A stretch of DNA of 64,000 nt, taken from JAGVSR01 sp963742405. Lineage in GTDB: Bacteria > Pseudomonadota > Alphaproteobacteria > Rhizobiales > Hyphomicrobiaceae. Under the pieces are notes generated by a model that did no database searches, was not told the origin of the DNA, and saw only the letters and a program-made list of their open reading frames with translations. Numbering within the stretch: position 1 is the stretch's first letter; the number at the start of each line of letters is the position of its first letter. The translations under genes and the position numbers were made by a program. Below, piece after piece: positions 42,831 through 51,737 of the stretch. The stretch spans positions 186,001 through 250,000 of the forward strand of contig CAVUMB010000007.1 of assembly GCA_963742405.1 (NCBI GenBank). The letters are read 5' to 3'.

Positions 42831-45056
42831 CTACAGGAAATTGTAGGGATCGACGTCGATGGACAATCGCAGGTCGCCCTTGGCCTCGGGAATGACCGCC
42901 AGCCATTCGCGCAAGTAAGTCTGAATGTCTGCCTCACGCGGCGCCTTGACGAGCAGCCGCCAGCGATGCCGTCCACGCACCACGAAGATCGGCGCCTCAG
43001 CCGGTCCCAGCATGCTGATCCGATCCGAACCCGGCGCCCGCCTCGCGATCTCGCGTGCGTAGCGTTCCGCCAGTTCTTTATCTCGCGCTGACACGATGAC
43101 GGCCGCCAACCGTCCATACGGCGGCAACAATCCGCGCTGCCGCATTTCGATTTCCTGCGCCAGAAACGCTTCACGGTCACCCGACAGAATCGACTGCATC
43201 ACCGGATGATCCGGCAAATGAGTTTGAATGAAGCCTCGTCCTTCTGCAAATGCACGCCCTGCGCGGCCCGTCACCTGATGCAGCAGTTGGAATGTCCGCT
43301 CGCCGGCGCGCGGGTCGGCGCCGAGCGCCAGGCCTAGATCGCCATCGACGACGCCCACCAGGGTCAGGTTAGGAAAATGATGCCCCTTGGCGACGATTTG
43401 CGTACCGATGATGATATCGGTTTCGCCCGCCTCGATGCGATGGATCGCGTCGCGCATTTCGGTCAGCCCGGGTATCAGATCCGACGACAGCAGCGCGACA
43501 CGAGCCTCGGGAAACCGCTCACTGACTTCTTCAGCGACGCGCTCTACACCCGGGCCGCAGGCCACCAGCGCATCCGGCTCGCCGCAGTGCGGACACTTTG
43601 CCGGCGGCGGCATTGAGAAACCGCAGTGATGACAATTGAGTTTGCCTTTGAAGCGATGCTCGACAAGCCAAGCCGTGCATTGCGGACACTCGAACCGGTG
43701 TCCGCATTTGCGGCACAACGTCAGCGGCGCATATCCTCGCCGGTTGAGAAACAGCAGCGATTGCTGCTTTTTTTCCATTGTCTCAGCGATGGCCGCCACC
43801 AGACGCGGCGCCAGCCATCGGCCCTTGTCGGGTTGTTCGACGCGCAAATCAATGGCCGTGATGTCGGGCAACTGCGCGCCGGAAAAACGTCCCGGCAGCA
43901 CCACGTGGCGATATCGCCCCGAACGCGCATTGACGTGGCTTTCAATCGCCGGCGTTGCCGATGCGAGCACGACGGGAAACTTGCCGATGCTTCCGCGCAC
44001 GACACTCATATCGCGCGCCTGATAGTGCACGCGATCGTCCTGCTTGTAGCCCGCGTCGTGCTCTTCATCGACCACGATGAGGCCCAGGTCGGCAAACGGC
44101 AGGAACAGCGCCGACCGCGCCCCGATCACAATCCGCGCTTCCCCCGTCGCTGTCGCGCACCAGATACGCCCGCGCTCCGGTCCCGAAAGCGCCGAATGCC
44201 ATTCGACCGGCGTTGCACCGAACCGGCGGGTGAACCGATCCATGAACTGCGCGGTCAGCGCAATCTCAGGCAGCATGATCAACGCTTGCCGACCATGTTC
44301 GAGCGTTCTTGCGACCGCTTCGAAATAAACCTCCGTCTTTCCCGATCCTGTCACGCCGTCGAGTAACGTGACGGAGAAGTTCTGCGCATCCACTGCCGAC
44401 CGCAGCGCATGCACCGCTCGCTCCTGGTCGTCACCGAATTCAGTGGCGTGATGCGCGGGGTCGGGCTGTGGATACGTCTTCTGCGGAATGGCGACTTCAA
44501 CGAGGTTGCCCGATGCCACAAGTCCGTCGATCACACCGGTTGAACATCCAGCGATCTCGGCAAGCGCCGACTTTGATCGGATTTGACCATCTGCCGCCAA
44601 CTCGAGGGCCCGTGATCGCGCAGGCGTCATGCGCGGTGGCAATCCCGCACCCGCAACAGCCCGCACGCCCGTTCTCAGTTTCGGCGGCTCGAATGCGGCC
44701 TGCGCACTCATCATCATGCGCACGACCATGCCGAGCGGGGCCAGCGTGTACTTCGCCACCCACTCTGCAAAGCGCATCGAGACAACGGGGAGGCACGGAA
44801 CATCGAGCCGGTCAGAAACGGCCTTCATCTTTTTTGGATCGACAGGCCTGCCGCTGTCGTCGAGCCGCCGGTCCCAGACGACGCCGATACGGATTTGGCT
44901 TCCGAATGGGACCAGAACGAACGCTCCCGGCTCCAGCGACAGACCGGGCGGAACGACATAATCGTAGGTTTGGTCGAGCGCGACGGGCATGAGCACAGGA
45001 ACGCGGCCTTCCGCCGCCGCCCCGCCCTCTGCCATGCCGTCAAGCAGGCTATCCAA
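42831..45056 (-). CDS. priA: primosomal protein N' (replication restart helicase)
   Basis: 741 residues. A 3'-DNA-binding domain precedes the helicase: VTLLDGVTGSGKTEVYFEAV near 235 (Walker A), GLIVVDEEHDAGYKQDD near 332 (DEEH box). The zinc cysteines CRKCGHRFECPQC and CHHCGFSMPPPAKCPHCG lie near 455-495, and RAGRAFAEGRGFIQT of motif VI follows near 610. PriA reloads the replisome at collapsed forks. The N-terminus MDSLLDGMAEGG is followed by VPVLMPVALDQTYDYVVPPG. Confidence 0.95.
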   Translation of the reverse strand: MDSLLDGMAEGGAAAEGRVPVLMPVALDQTYDYVVPPGLSLEPGAFVLVPFGSQIRIGVVWDRRLDDSGRPVDPKKMKAVSDRLDVPCLPVVSMRFAEWVAKYTLAPLGMVVRMMMSAQAAFEPPKLRTGVRAVAGAGLPPRMTPARSRALELAADGQIRSKSALAEIAGCSTGVIDGLVASGNLVEVAIPQKTYPQPDPAHHATEFGDDQERAVHALRSAVDAQNFSVTLLDGVTGSGKTEVYFEAVARTLEHGRQALIMLPEIALTAQFMDRFTRRFGATPVEWHSALSGPERGRIWCATATGEARIVIGARSALFLPFADLGLIVVDEEHDAGYKQDDRVHYQARDMSVVRGSIGKFPVVLASATPAIESHVNARSGRYRHVVLPGRFSGAQLPDITAIDLRVEQPDKGRWLAPRLVAAIAETMEKKQQSLLFLNRRGYAPLTLCRKCGHRFECPQCTAWLVEHRFKGKLNCHHCGFSMPPPAKCPHCGEPDALVACGPGVERVAEEVSERFPEARVALLSSDLIPGLTEMRDAIHRIEAGETDIIIGTQIVAKGHHFPNLTLVGVVDGDLGLALGADPRAGERTFQLLHQVTGRAGRAFAEGRGFIQTHLPDHPVMQSILSGDREAFLAQEIEMRQRGLLPPYGRLAAVIVSARDKELAERYAREIARRAPGSDRISMLGPAEAPIFVVRGRHRWRLLVKAPREADIQTYLREWLAVIPEAKGDLRLSIDVDPYNFL

Positions 45057-45187
45057 AACCAGTCCTCAGAGGTTAGAAGCTACGCCGACGCCCGCCGCGC
45101 GCATGTTCCGGTTGGGCCAGAGCGATAAAGCCTTTTGCGGCATTCAGGCCACCTGGCCATACCGCAGCGTTGCAGGAGCCGATACCC

Positions 45188-45841
45188 ATGAAGTTTTTCG
45201 TCGATACCGCCGACGTTGGCGAAATCAAGGAATTGGCCGCCAGCGGTCTGCTCGACGGCGTCACGACGAATCCCTCCCTTATCGCCAAAAGCGGCCGCGA
45301 CTTCAAAGAGACGATTGCGGAGATCTGCGCCATCGTGCCGGGACCCGTTTCAGCCGAAGTCGCCGCCACCGACTACGCCAGCATGATGCACGAGGCTAAA
45401 ATCCTCGCCAAGATCGCCAAGAATGTGACCATCAAGGTCCCCCTGACGCTCGACGGCCTGAAGGCATGCAAAGCGATCACATCGGAAGGAACGATGGTCA
45501 ACGTCACGCTCTGTTTCTCCGCCAACCAGGCGTTGATGGCGGCCAAAGCGGGTGCGACGTTCGTCTCGCCGTTCATCGGCCGCCTCGACGACATCGGTCT
45601 CAACGGCATGGACCTCATCCGCGAGATCCGCACGATCTACGATAATTACCAAGATCTCAATACCGACATCCTGGCCGCCTCGATTCGCACCGTCAATCAC
45701 GTCAAGGAAGCCGCCATGATCGGCGCCGACGTGGCCACTGTGCCGCCCGCTATTCTGAAAGCTCTCGTCAAACATCCTCTCACCGATGCCGGCCTCGCCA
45801 TCTTCATCGCCGACTGGAAGAAAACAGGTCAGACGATATAG
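45188..45841 (+). CDS. transaldolase / fructose-6-phosphate aldolase type
   Basis: 217 residues from ATG 45188: MKFFVDTADVGEIKELAASG, DGVTTNPSLIAKSGRDFKE, NVTIKVPLTLDGLKACKAI with the Schiff-base Lys in KVP, SANQALMAAKAGATFVSPFIG and IGADVATVPPAILKALVKHP. These are hallmarks of the short transaldolase (TalC/Fsa) group, about 215 residues. It moves dihydroxyacetone units in the pentose phosphate pathway; whether it is transaldolase or aldolase depends on single residues I cannot judge. Confidence 0.93.
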   Translation: MKFFVDTADVGEIKELAASGLLDGVTTNPSLIAKSGRDFKETIAEICAIVPGPVSAEVAATDYASMMHEAKILAKIAKNVTIKVPLTLDGLKACKAITSEGTMVNVTLCFSANQALMAAKAGATFVSPFIGRLDDIGLNGMDLIREIRTIYDNYQDLNTDILAASIRTVNHVKEAAMIGADVATVPPAILKALVKHPLTDAGLAIFIADWKKTGQTI

Positions 45842-45866
45842 TCCCACACGCGCCTGCGCAGTGTGG
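45842..45866 (+). terminator. hairpin just after the transaldolase gene
   Basis: CCCACAC and GTGTGGG pair around GCGCCTGCGCA, directly at the stop; the CCCACACGCGCC left arm recurs at 45880. It may help to end the rightward transcript. Confidence 0.4.
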
Positions 45867-45914
45867 GCCAAACAAAAAACCCACACGCGCCGATCTCAAT
45901 TCTGTGCGCACGAA

Positions 45915-45941
45915 AAAAGGCCCGCACGAAGCGGGCCTTTT
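45915..45941. terminator. bidirectional intrinsic terminator (transaldolase/HU)
   Basis: AAAAGGCCCGC-ACGAA-GCGGGCCTTTT, an 11-bp perfect stem with A tract on one side and T tract on the other, between the convergent transaldolase and HU genes. Confidence 0.9.
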
Positions 45942-45962
45942 CATTTCAGGCGCGGATCGCGC

Positions 45963-46289
45963 TTAAACAGCTTCCTTCAATTCCTTGGCCGCGCGGAACG
46001 CGACTTTCTTGGAAGCCTTGATCTTGATCGCTTCACCCGTTGCCGGGTTACGGCCCATGCGCGCCTGACGCTTCCGGACCTGGAGGACGCCAAGTCCGCC
46101 GATGCGAATACGATCGCCCTTTTTCAAATGCTTGGTGATGAGCGCAACAAGTTCTTCGAGCATGGCCGCAGCCTGCTTCTTGGGGATCTCGTGGCTTTCA
46201 GCGAGCGCAGCGCCAAGTTGGCGAAGCGTCACGGTATCCTGTTTTTTTGCAACGGTCTTTGCGGCGGGCTTAGCAGCAGCTTTTGCCAT
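45963..46289 (-). CDS. HU-family DNA-binding protein with Lys/Ala extension
   Basis: 108 residues. The HU core (about 18-108) includes VTLRQLGAALAESHEIPKKQ, IRIGGLGVLQVRKRQARMGR and NPATGEAIKIKASKKVAFRA. The GRNPATGE motif is the DNA-binding arm. Residues 1-16 (MAKAAAKPAAKTVAKK) are an added basic tail resembling histone H1; it is similar in kind to the 38-residue protein at 60156. It bends and compacts DNA. Confidence 0.93.
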   Translation of the reverse strand: MAKAAAKPAAKTVAKKQDTVTLRQLGAALAESHEIPKKQAAAMLEELVALITKHLKKGDRIRIGGLGVLQVRKRQARMGRNPATGEAIKIKASKKVAFRAAKELKEAV

Positions 46290-46506
46290 GGATGTCGTTC
46301 CTTGAAAGAGAAATCAGATGTCGGTTGAACCGTCCGCGACCATGAAGAAACATGCGTTAAACGCGATTGACGTCGCGCGACCAATGCTCTCGAAATCGGG
46401 AAACGCTTGCACAGACAACGGCGCGTAGGCATCGGCCGTCGGGTTCTCCGGTGGCGCCAAAGTACGTGCATCGGCGCGTTTTGCAACGGCCAATCCGCAC
46501 AGAATA

Positions 46507-46540
46507 TGCAAAAAACCCTCGTTTTTAGGGGTTTTTTGCA
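46507..46540 (-). terminator. hairpin downstream of the ene-reductase gene
   Basis: TGCAAAAAACCC and GGGTTTTTTGCA pair (12 bp) with T tracts on the arms, about 20 bases beyond the frame-corrected end of the ene-reductase at 46560. Its placement supports that corrected end. Confidence 0.7.
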
Positions 46541-46578
46541 CACTAGCCACGGTGGAAGATCAAGAAAGGGCCGGATAA

Positions 46579-47613
46579 TCAGTATATCCGCTGGGTCCAC
46601 GGGCATAAAAAGTCTCGGGCTGAGGTGCATTGAACGGCCCTGAAACCTCGAATTCGGCGTGGCAAATCGGGATTGGCGATAAACAATTTTCCGAACGCGA
46701 CCGCATCCGCCTCGCCGGCGTCGAGCACTTGCTGCGCCGTCTCCGCCGTGAAGCCCTCGTTGGCGATGTAGACGCCGCCGAACACTTTCTTCAGTTGCGG
46801 ACCGATCCGGTTCGGACCCAGAGATTCTCGCGCACACAGAAACGCCAGACCGCGCTTCTTTGCCTGTTCTGCAACATAGGAAAACGTTGCCAACGGATTG
46901 CTGTCGCCAACGTCGCTTGCATCTCCGCGCGGCGCCAAGTGCAGTCCCACGCGTCCCGCGCCCCAGACAGCAACGCATTCGTCCACCGCTTCCAACATCA
47001 GCCGTGCACGATTCTCAATCGACCCTCCGTAATCGTCCGTGCGCTTATTGGATTTATCCTGCAAGAACTGATCGAGCAGATAGCCGTTGGCGCCATGCAC
47101 CTCCACGCCATCAAAACCGGCCCGCTTGGCATTTTCCGCACCCCTGCGGTAGGCAGCGACGATGCCAGGAATTTCCGCCCTCTCGAGCGCCCGCGGCGTG
47201 ACAAACTCTTTCTTGGGCCGCACAAGCGAAACAGTTCCAGCTGGGCGAATGGCACTCGGCGCAACGGGCAAGTGTCCATCGAGATAAATCGGATCGGAGA
47301 TCCGCCCGACGTGCCACAGCTGCAGAAAGATCTTGGTGCCCGCCTTATGCACCGCGTCTGTGATCGCTGACCAGCCGGCGACCTGTGCTTCCGACCAGAT
47401 GCCGGGCGTATCGGGATATCCCACGCCCATGGGATCAACCGACGTCGCCTCCGTGAGTATGAGCCCGGCCGACGCCCGCTGAACGTAATAGTCGCGCATC
47501 AGGTCATTGGGCACCCGTCCTTCACTTGAGCGACAACGCGTTAGTGGCGCCATAACGATGCGACTGCGCAACGAAAGGTCACCGATGGTGATGGGATCAA
47601 AGAGTGTTGGCAT
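46579..47613 (-). CDS. alkene reductase (Old Yellow Enzyme family), C-terminus shifted
   Basis: 344 residues as read from ATG 47613 (the frame is open to 47688). FDPITIGDLSLRSRIVMAPL, LTEATSVDPMGVGYPDTPGI, HxGR-type LQLWHVGRISDPIYLDG and HGANGYLLDQFLQDKSNKRT with YGGSIENRARL are OYE markers; the H-x-x-N substrate pair is in VEVHGANGY. FMN-dependent reduction of activated C=C bonds. After residue 316 (FIANPDLPRR) the sequence turns to IRGFRAVQ..., unlike the family; one base less near 46653 restores FEVSGPFNAPQPETFYARG and SGYTDYPALS ending at 46560, the usual C-terminus. So a +1 frameshift or a reading error is likely. Confidence 0.88.
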   Translation of the reverse strand: MPTLFDPITIGDLSLRSRIVMAPLTRCRSSEGRVPNDLMRDYYVQRASAGLILTEATSVDPMGVGYPDTPGIWSEAQVAGWSAITDAVHKAGTKIFLQLWHVGRISDPIYLDGHLPVAPSAIRPAGTVSLVRPKKEFVTPRALERAEIPGIVAAYRRGAENAKRAGFDGVEVHGANGYLLDQFLQDKSNKRTDDYGGSIENRARLMLEAVDECVAVWGAGRVGLHLAPRGDASDVGDSNPLATFSYVAEQAKKRGLAFLCARESLGPNRIGPQLKKVFGGVYIANEGFTAETAQQVLDAGEADAVAFGKLFIANPDLPRRIRGFRAVQCTSARDFLCPWTQRIY

Positions 47614-47745
47614 TGAGCGTGTACCTTGACAAGTTGATGATGCGAGAGCGGCAACGAATGCACAGTCGAAACTTGCAGTGTTTACCATTCATTAACCGGC
47701 GCGGACGAGGCTTGGCTCTGAAACAATTGCCGCAGCAGGAGGCGC

Positions 47746-48705
47746 ATGGCAGGCTTGTCCAAAGTCGATCGCACAATGCCCGAACTAGAACTCGGCGCCG
47801 ATCTCACCGAGTGCGTGACGCGATGGCTCGCGCATCTGGAATTGCATGAGGGCCGTTCACCAGAAACGATCGAAGCTTACGATCGCGATCTGGGCTCGTT
47901 TCTTGCTTTCCTGCGCACCCACCTCACAAGGCCGCCATGCCTGGGCGACATGGACCGCCTGGAATTGAAGACCTTTCGAGCATTCATGGCCGCACGCCGA
48001 AGAGCCGGCCTGGCGAGCCGCTCGCTGTCACGCACCATGTCGGCATTGCGCACCTTCATTCGCTGGCTCGATGCAACCGGCGTCTCGAACAATAGAGCTA
48101 TCATGCGCGTCAGCATGCCCAAACTTCCGCATGCCGTGCCTAAACCGCTCACGATCGATAAAGCAACGGCCGTCGTCAGCGCAGTCGGTGAAGCCGACGA
48201 AGCATGGATCGGCGCACGCGACACCGCGGTCCTCCTGCTCCTCTATGGTTCGGGATTGCGTATCTCCGAGGCGCTCGGCCTGACACCGCGCGACGCACCG
48301 TCAATCGGCCGCGAAGTGATCCGGATTACCGGCAAAGGCAGCAAGGAACGCCTCGTTCCCGTGCTTCCGGTGACAGAGGCGGCCCTCGCGCGGTACTTAG
48401 AAGTGGTTCCGTTCCCACTCGAACCGAACGAACCGATGTTTCGTGGCGCCAAAGGTGGCCCACTCTCACCGCGCGTCATTCAGCTCGCGATTGCCCGCCT
48501 CCGCGACGCACTTCAATTACCGGCGACAGCCACGCCGCATGCTTTGCGCCATTCGTTCGCGACCCATCTCCTCTCGGCCGGCGCTGATCTCCGCCAGATC
48601 CAAGAACTGCTCGGACATGCGTCGCTCTCGACGACACAAGTCTATACGGAAGTCGACCGCACCCATCTCCTGCGTGTCTACGACGCCGCGCACCCCCGCG
48701 CCTAA
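47746..48705 (+). CDS. xerC: tyrosine recombinase XerC
   Basis: 319 residues from ATG 47746, with AGGAGG ahead. An N-terminal SAM-like core-binding domain (about 15-110) precedes the catalytic domain: first Arg in LLYGSGLRISEALGL near 172, HALRHSFATHLLSAG near 266 (H-x-x-R), LLGHASLSTTQVYTEVDRTH near 289 with the nucleophile Tyr. XerC with XerD resolves chromosome dimers at dif. Length and lack of an island context, and the neighbourhood of priA, support the housekeeping role over a phage integrase. Confidence 0.92.
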   Translation: MAGLSKVDRTMPELELGADLTECVTRWLAHLELHEGRSPETIEAYDRDLGSFLAFLRTHLTRPPCLGDMDRLELKTFRAFMAARRRAGLASRSLSRTMSALRTFIRWLDATGVSNNRAIMRVSMPKLPHAVPKPLTIDKATAVVSAVGEADEAWIGARDTAVLLLLYGSGLRISEALGLTPRDAPSIGREVIRITGKGSKERLVPVLPVTEAALARYLEVVPFPLEPNEPMFRGAKGGPLSPRVIQLAIARLRDALQLPATATPHALRHSFATHLLSAGADLRQIQELLGHASLSTTQVYTEVDRTHLLRVYDAAHPRA

Positions 48706-48722
48706 CCCACCCACCACCCGCA

Positions 48723-48904
48723 CCAGGCGGCCAGATCTGCGACAGCGGAGTCGAACTCGCGCAATCAACACACTTTGCGAGGCGGCCGGCTCCGCGAAAG
48801 CTGAGTAACCCGTGCCAGGCGGCCGGCTATGCTACAGCGGAGTCCACTCGCGCAATCAACACACTTTGCGAGGCAGCCGGCTCCGTAAAACTGAGTAACC
48901 CGCG
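48723..48904. repeat. two tandem ~91-bp repeat units between xerC and lpdA
   Basis: Units at 48723-48814 and 48815-48904 share GGCGGCC, ACAGCGGAGTC, ACTCGCGCAATCAACACACT, TTGCGAGGC, GCCGGCTCCG and CTGAGTAACCCG with a few changes. The third start, at 48905, runs into palindromic copy C. Each unit holds partial forms of the same palindrome core. Confidence 0.85.
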
Positions 48905-48942
48905 CGAGGCGGCCGGCTCCGCGACAGCGGAGTCGCCTCGCG
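48903..48942. repeat. palindromic intergenic repeat, copy C
   Basis: Outer stem CGCGAGGC/GCCTCGCG (8 bp), unpaired GGCCGG, inner stem CTCCGC-GACA-GCGGAG, and TC. Three bases before the lpdA stop on the opposite strand, between converging xerC and lpdA; probable two-way terminator. Confidence 0.85.
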
Positions 48943-48945
48943 CAA

Positions 48946-50343
48946 CTAAATATGTATCGCGCGCTTGCCGGCGGCGAGCGCGGCCTCTTTGACGGCCTCC
49001 GTCAAAGTCGGATGCGCATGGCAGGTCCGTGCAAGATCTTCCGCCGATCCGCCGAACTCCATCAAGACCGCAGCTTCAGCGATGAGGTCACCCGCATGCG
49101 GACCGATGATGTGCACGCCAAGAACACGATCGGTTGCGGCATCCGCGAGCACTTTGACAAAACCGTCAGTCGTCCTGTTCACTTTGGCTCGACCGTTCGC
49201 CGTGAATGGAAATTTGCCGACATTGTAAGCCACGCCCGCGGTTTTCAAGTCCTCTTCCGACTTACCGACACTCGCCACTTCCGGCGCCGTGTAGATCACG
49301 CTGGGGATCACATCGTAGTTCACATGGCCCGCCTGCCCGGCAATGATTTCCGCCACCGCCACGCCCTCATCCTCCGCCTTGTGCGCCAGCATTGGGCCCG
49401 CAATCACGTCTCCGATGGCATAAACCCCGGCGAGACTGGTCTCGAAATGAGCGTTGACTGTAATGCGGCCCTTCGCATCTCGAGCAATGCCTGCTCCATC
49501 GAGCCCCAATCCGTCGGAATAAGGTTTGCGTCCCACAGCAACAAGGACAACATCCGCGAGCAGTGTTTCGGCCGAACCATCTCCCGCTGCGGGAACAACG
49601 CTGACCGCTAGCCCACCGTCGGCCTCGACAACGCCGGTGACTTTTTGACCAAGGCGGAATGTGAAGCCCTGTTTTTCAAGGATGCGCTGGAACGAGCGCG
49701 CCACTTCCGCATCCATCCCCGGCAAAATGCGATCGAGATATTCGACCACGATCACCTCCGAACCGAGCCGGCGCCAAACCGATCCCAATTCAAGACCGAT
49801 GACCCCGGCGCCGATGACCAGGAGCGTCTTCGGCACACACTCAAGCGTCAGTGCTCCGGTCGACGACACCACCTTTTTTTCGTCGATGACCAACCCCGGC
49901 AGTGTCGCCACATCCGACCCCGTCGCAATGACCACAGCACGAGTGTCGAGAACCGAAGTCTCACCGTTGATAAATGTTACCTCGATCTTTCCCGTTGCGA
50001 GAATCCGGCCGACGCCATGGAAACTGTCAATCTTGTTTTTCTTCAGAAGATAGGCGACTCCGTCGACGTTGCCTTTCACGCCCTCGTCTTTGAACGCCAG
50101 CATTTTTGGCAGGTCGAGTGCGGGAACAACGTTGATCCCCATTCCTGCAAAATGATGCGTCGCCTCGTTATAGAGCTCCGAGGCATGCAGCAAGGCTTTC
50201 GAGGGAATGCAACCGACATTGAGGCAGGTCCCGCCGTGCGTGGGACGCTTCTCGATGACGGCGACCTTCATCCCAAGCTGGGCGGCGCGAATGGCGCACA
50301 CATAGCCGCCAGGGCCGGTGCCGATGACAACCAAGTCGAACAT
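48946..50343 (-). CDS. lpdA: dihydrolipoamide dehydrogenase (E3)
   Basis: 465 residues. FAD motif GTGPGGYVCAIRAAQLG near 9, disulfide GGTCLNVGCIPSKALLH near 37, NAD motif VIGAGVIGLELGSVWRRLG near 180, AIGDVIAGPMLAHKAEDEG near 312, and the catalytic HAHPTLTEAVKEA near 445 (H-x4-E). E3 reoxidises lipoamide in the 2-oxoglutarate dehydrogenase complex and passes electrons to NAD. It follows sucB by 40 bases in the same direction. Confidence 0.96.
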   Translation of the reverse strand: MFDLVVIGTGPGGYVCAIRAAQLGMKVAVIEKRPTHGGTCLNVGCIPSKALLHASELYNEATHHFAGMGINVVPALDLPKMLAFKDEGVKGNVDGVAYLLKKNKIDSFHGVGRILATGKIEVTFINGETSVLDTRAVVIATGSDVATLPGLVIDEKKVVSSTGALTLECVPKTLLVIGAGVIGLELGSVWRRLGSEVIVVEYLDRILPGMDAEVARSFQRILEKQGFTFRLGQKVTGVVEADGGLAVSVVPAAGDGSAETLLADVVLVAVGRKPYSDGLGLDGAGIARDAKGRITVNAHFETSLAGVYAIGDVIAGPMLAHKAEDEGVAVAEIIAGQAGHVNYDVIPSVIYTAPEVASVGKSEEDLKTAGVAYNVGKFPFTANGRAKVNRTTDGFVKVLADAATDRVLGVHIIGPHAGDLIAEAAVLMEFGGSAEDLARTCHAHPTLTEAVKEAALAAGKRAIHI

Positions 50344-50383
50344 GAATTGCGATCCCGCGCTTTAAGTTTGGGGCTGATCAGAT

Positions 50384-51682
50384 CTAGAGTTCAAGGATGA
50401 ACCGCTGCGGATCTTCCAGACACTCTTTGACGCGCACGAGGAAGGTCACTGCTTCCTTGCCATCAACGATCCGATGATCGTAGCTGAGCGCCAGATACAT
50501 CATGGGCCGCGCCACGATCTGTCCGTTCTTGACCACCGGCCGCTCTTCGATCCGATGCATCCCAAGGATACCGGACTGCGGCGCATTGAGGATCGGCGTC
50601 GATAGCATTGAGCCGTATACTCCGCCGTTCGAGATCGTGAAGGTACCGCCCTGCATATCCTCGATCGACAATTTGCCATCGCGAGCCCGCTTGCCGTATC
50701 CGGCGATCGTGATTTCGGTTTCAGCAAGCGACATGCGATCCGCGTCGCGCAGCACCGGCACCACCAAGCCCCGATCCGTGCCCACCGCCACGCCAACGTG
50801 GTAGTAATTCTTATAAACGATATCGTCGCCGTCGATTTCTGCATTGACGGTCGGGATTTCGCGCAGGGCCTGCACACAAGCCTTCACGAAAAAACCCATG
50901 AACCCGAGTTTCACGCCATGGCGCTTCTCGAACAGATCTTTGTATTGAGCCCGCAGTGCCATCACCGCGCTCATGTCGACGTCGTTGAACGTCGTCAGCA
51001 TTGCCGCGTTGTTCTGGGCATCCTTCAAGCGCCGCGCAATCGTCTGCCGTAACCGGGTCATCTTCACCCGTTCTTCGCGCCCCGGCTCGCCGCCTGTCGA
51101 AGGGACCCGCAGCTGCTGAATAGTGACGGGCACCGGGACCGAAGGGCTCGGTCTCTCCGCGGCGGGCGCAGCCACAGCAGGCTGTTCGCTTCGGATAGCG
51201 GCAGCGGCAGCGGCATCCTCTTTCAAAATCTGGCCGCGCCGGCCGGAGCCGGCAACCTCGGCCACATCGAGCGCTGCTTCCGTAAGGATCTTACGCGCAG
51301 CCGGCGACGGTGGCGGGGCCGCCGTAGGGGCCGATGCAGGATCCGCTTTGGCGGCGGATTTTGGTGCGCCGGGAAGTGGCGCCTTCGCTGCAGCAATAGA
51401 AGAAACAGTAGCAGACGCCGCGGCGTTAGGTGCGGCAATCTCCGCGCCCTCTCTCAAGGCGCCGAGCAACGCGCCGATGGCAACGGTCACGCCCTGAACC
51501 GCCAGAATGTCACCAAGCACTCCTGAAGCCGGCGCCGGCACTTCGATGGTGACCTTGTCGGTCTCCAGTTCCACCAGCGGCTCGTCCACCTTCACCCGCT
51601 CCCCGGGCTTCTTGAACCACCGCCCGACGGTCGCCTCGGTAATCGACTCACCCAGGACTGGAACCTTGATCTCAATCGTCAT
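50384..51682 (-). CDS. sucB: 2-oxoglutarate dehydrogenase E2, dihydrolipoyl succinyltransferase
   Basis: 432 residues. The lipoyl domain has the swinging-arm Lys in ELETDKVTIEVPAPASG near 43; Ala/Pro-rich linkers flank the E3-binding segment ARKILTEAALDVAEVAGSGR near 130-165; the catalytic domain has MTRLRQTIARRLKDAQNNAA and the active-site LALSYDHRIVDGKEAVTFL near 400. It transfers succinyl to CoA. It follows sucA by 55 bases. Confidence 0.97.
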   Translation of the reverse strand: MTIEIKVPVLGESITEATVGRWFKKPGERVKVDEPLVELETDKVTIEVPAPASGVLGDILAVQGVTVAIGALLGALREGAEIAAPNAAASATVSSIAAAKAPLPGAPKSAAKADPASAPTAAPPPSPAARKILTEAALDVAEVAGSGRRGQILKEDAAAAAAIRSEQPAVAAPAAERPSPSVPVPVTIQQLRVPSTGGEPGREERVKMTRLRQTIARRLKDAQNNAAMLTTFNDVDMSAVMALRAQYKDLFEKRHGVKLGFMGFFVKACVQALREIPTVNAEIDGDDIVYKNYYHVGVAVGTDRGLVVPVLRDADRMSLAETEITIAGYGKRARDGKLSIEDMQGGTFTISNGGVYGSMLSTPILNAPQSGILGMHRIEERPVVKNGQIVARPMMYLALSYDHRIVDGKEAVTFLVRVKECLEDPQRFILEL

Positions 51683-51737
51683 TCATGACCTCGCCGTCGC
51701 TGGAAGATGAACATCTCGAGCGGTTGTCTGTGAAACG

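Noticed and set aside
48723..48942. CRISPR array
   Set aside because: Units are about 90 bases with full-length similarity, not short repeats with unique spacers, and no cas gene is present.
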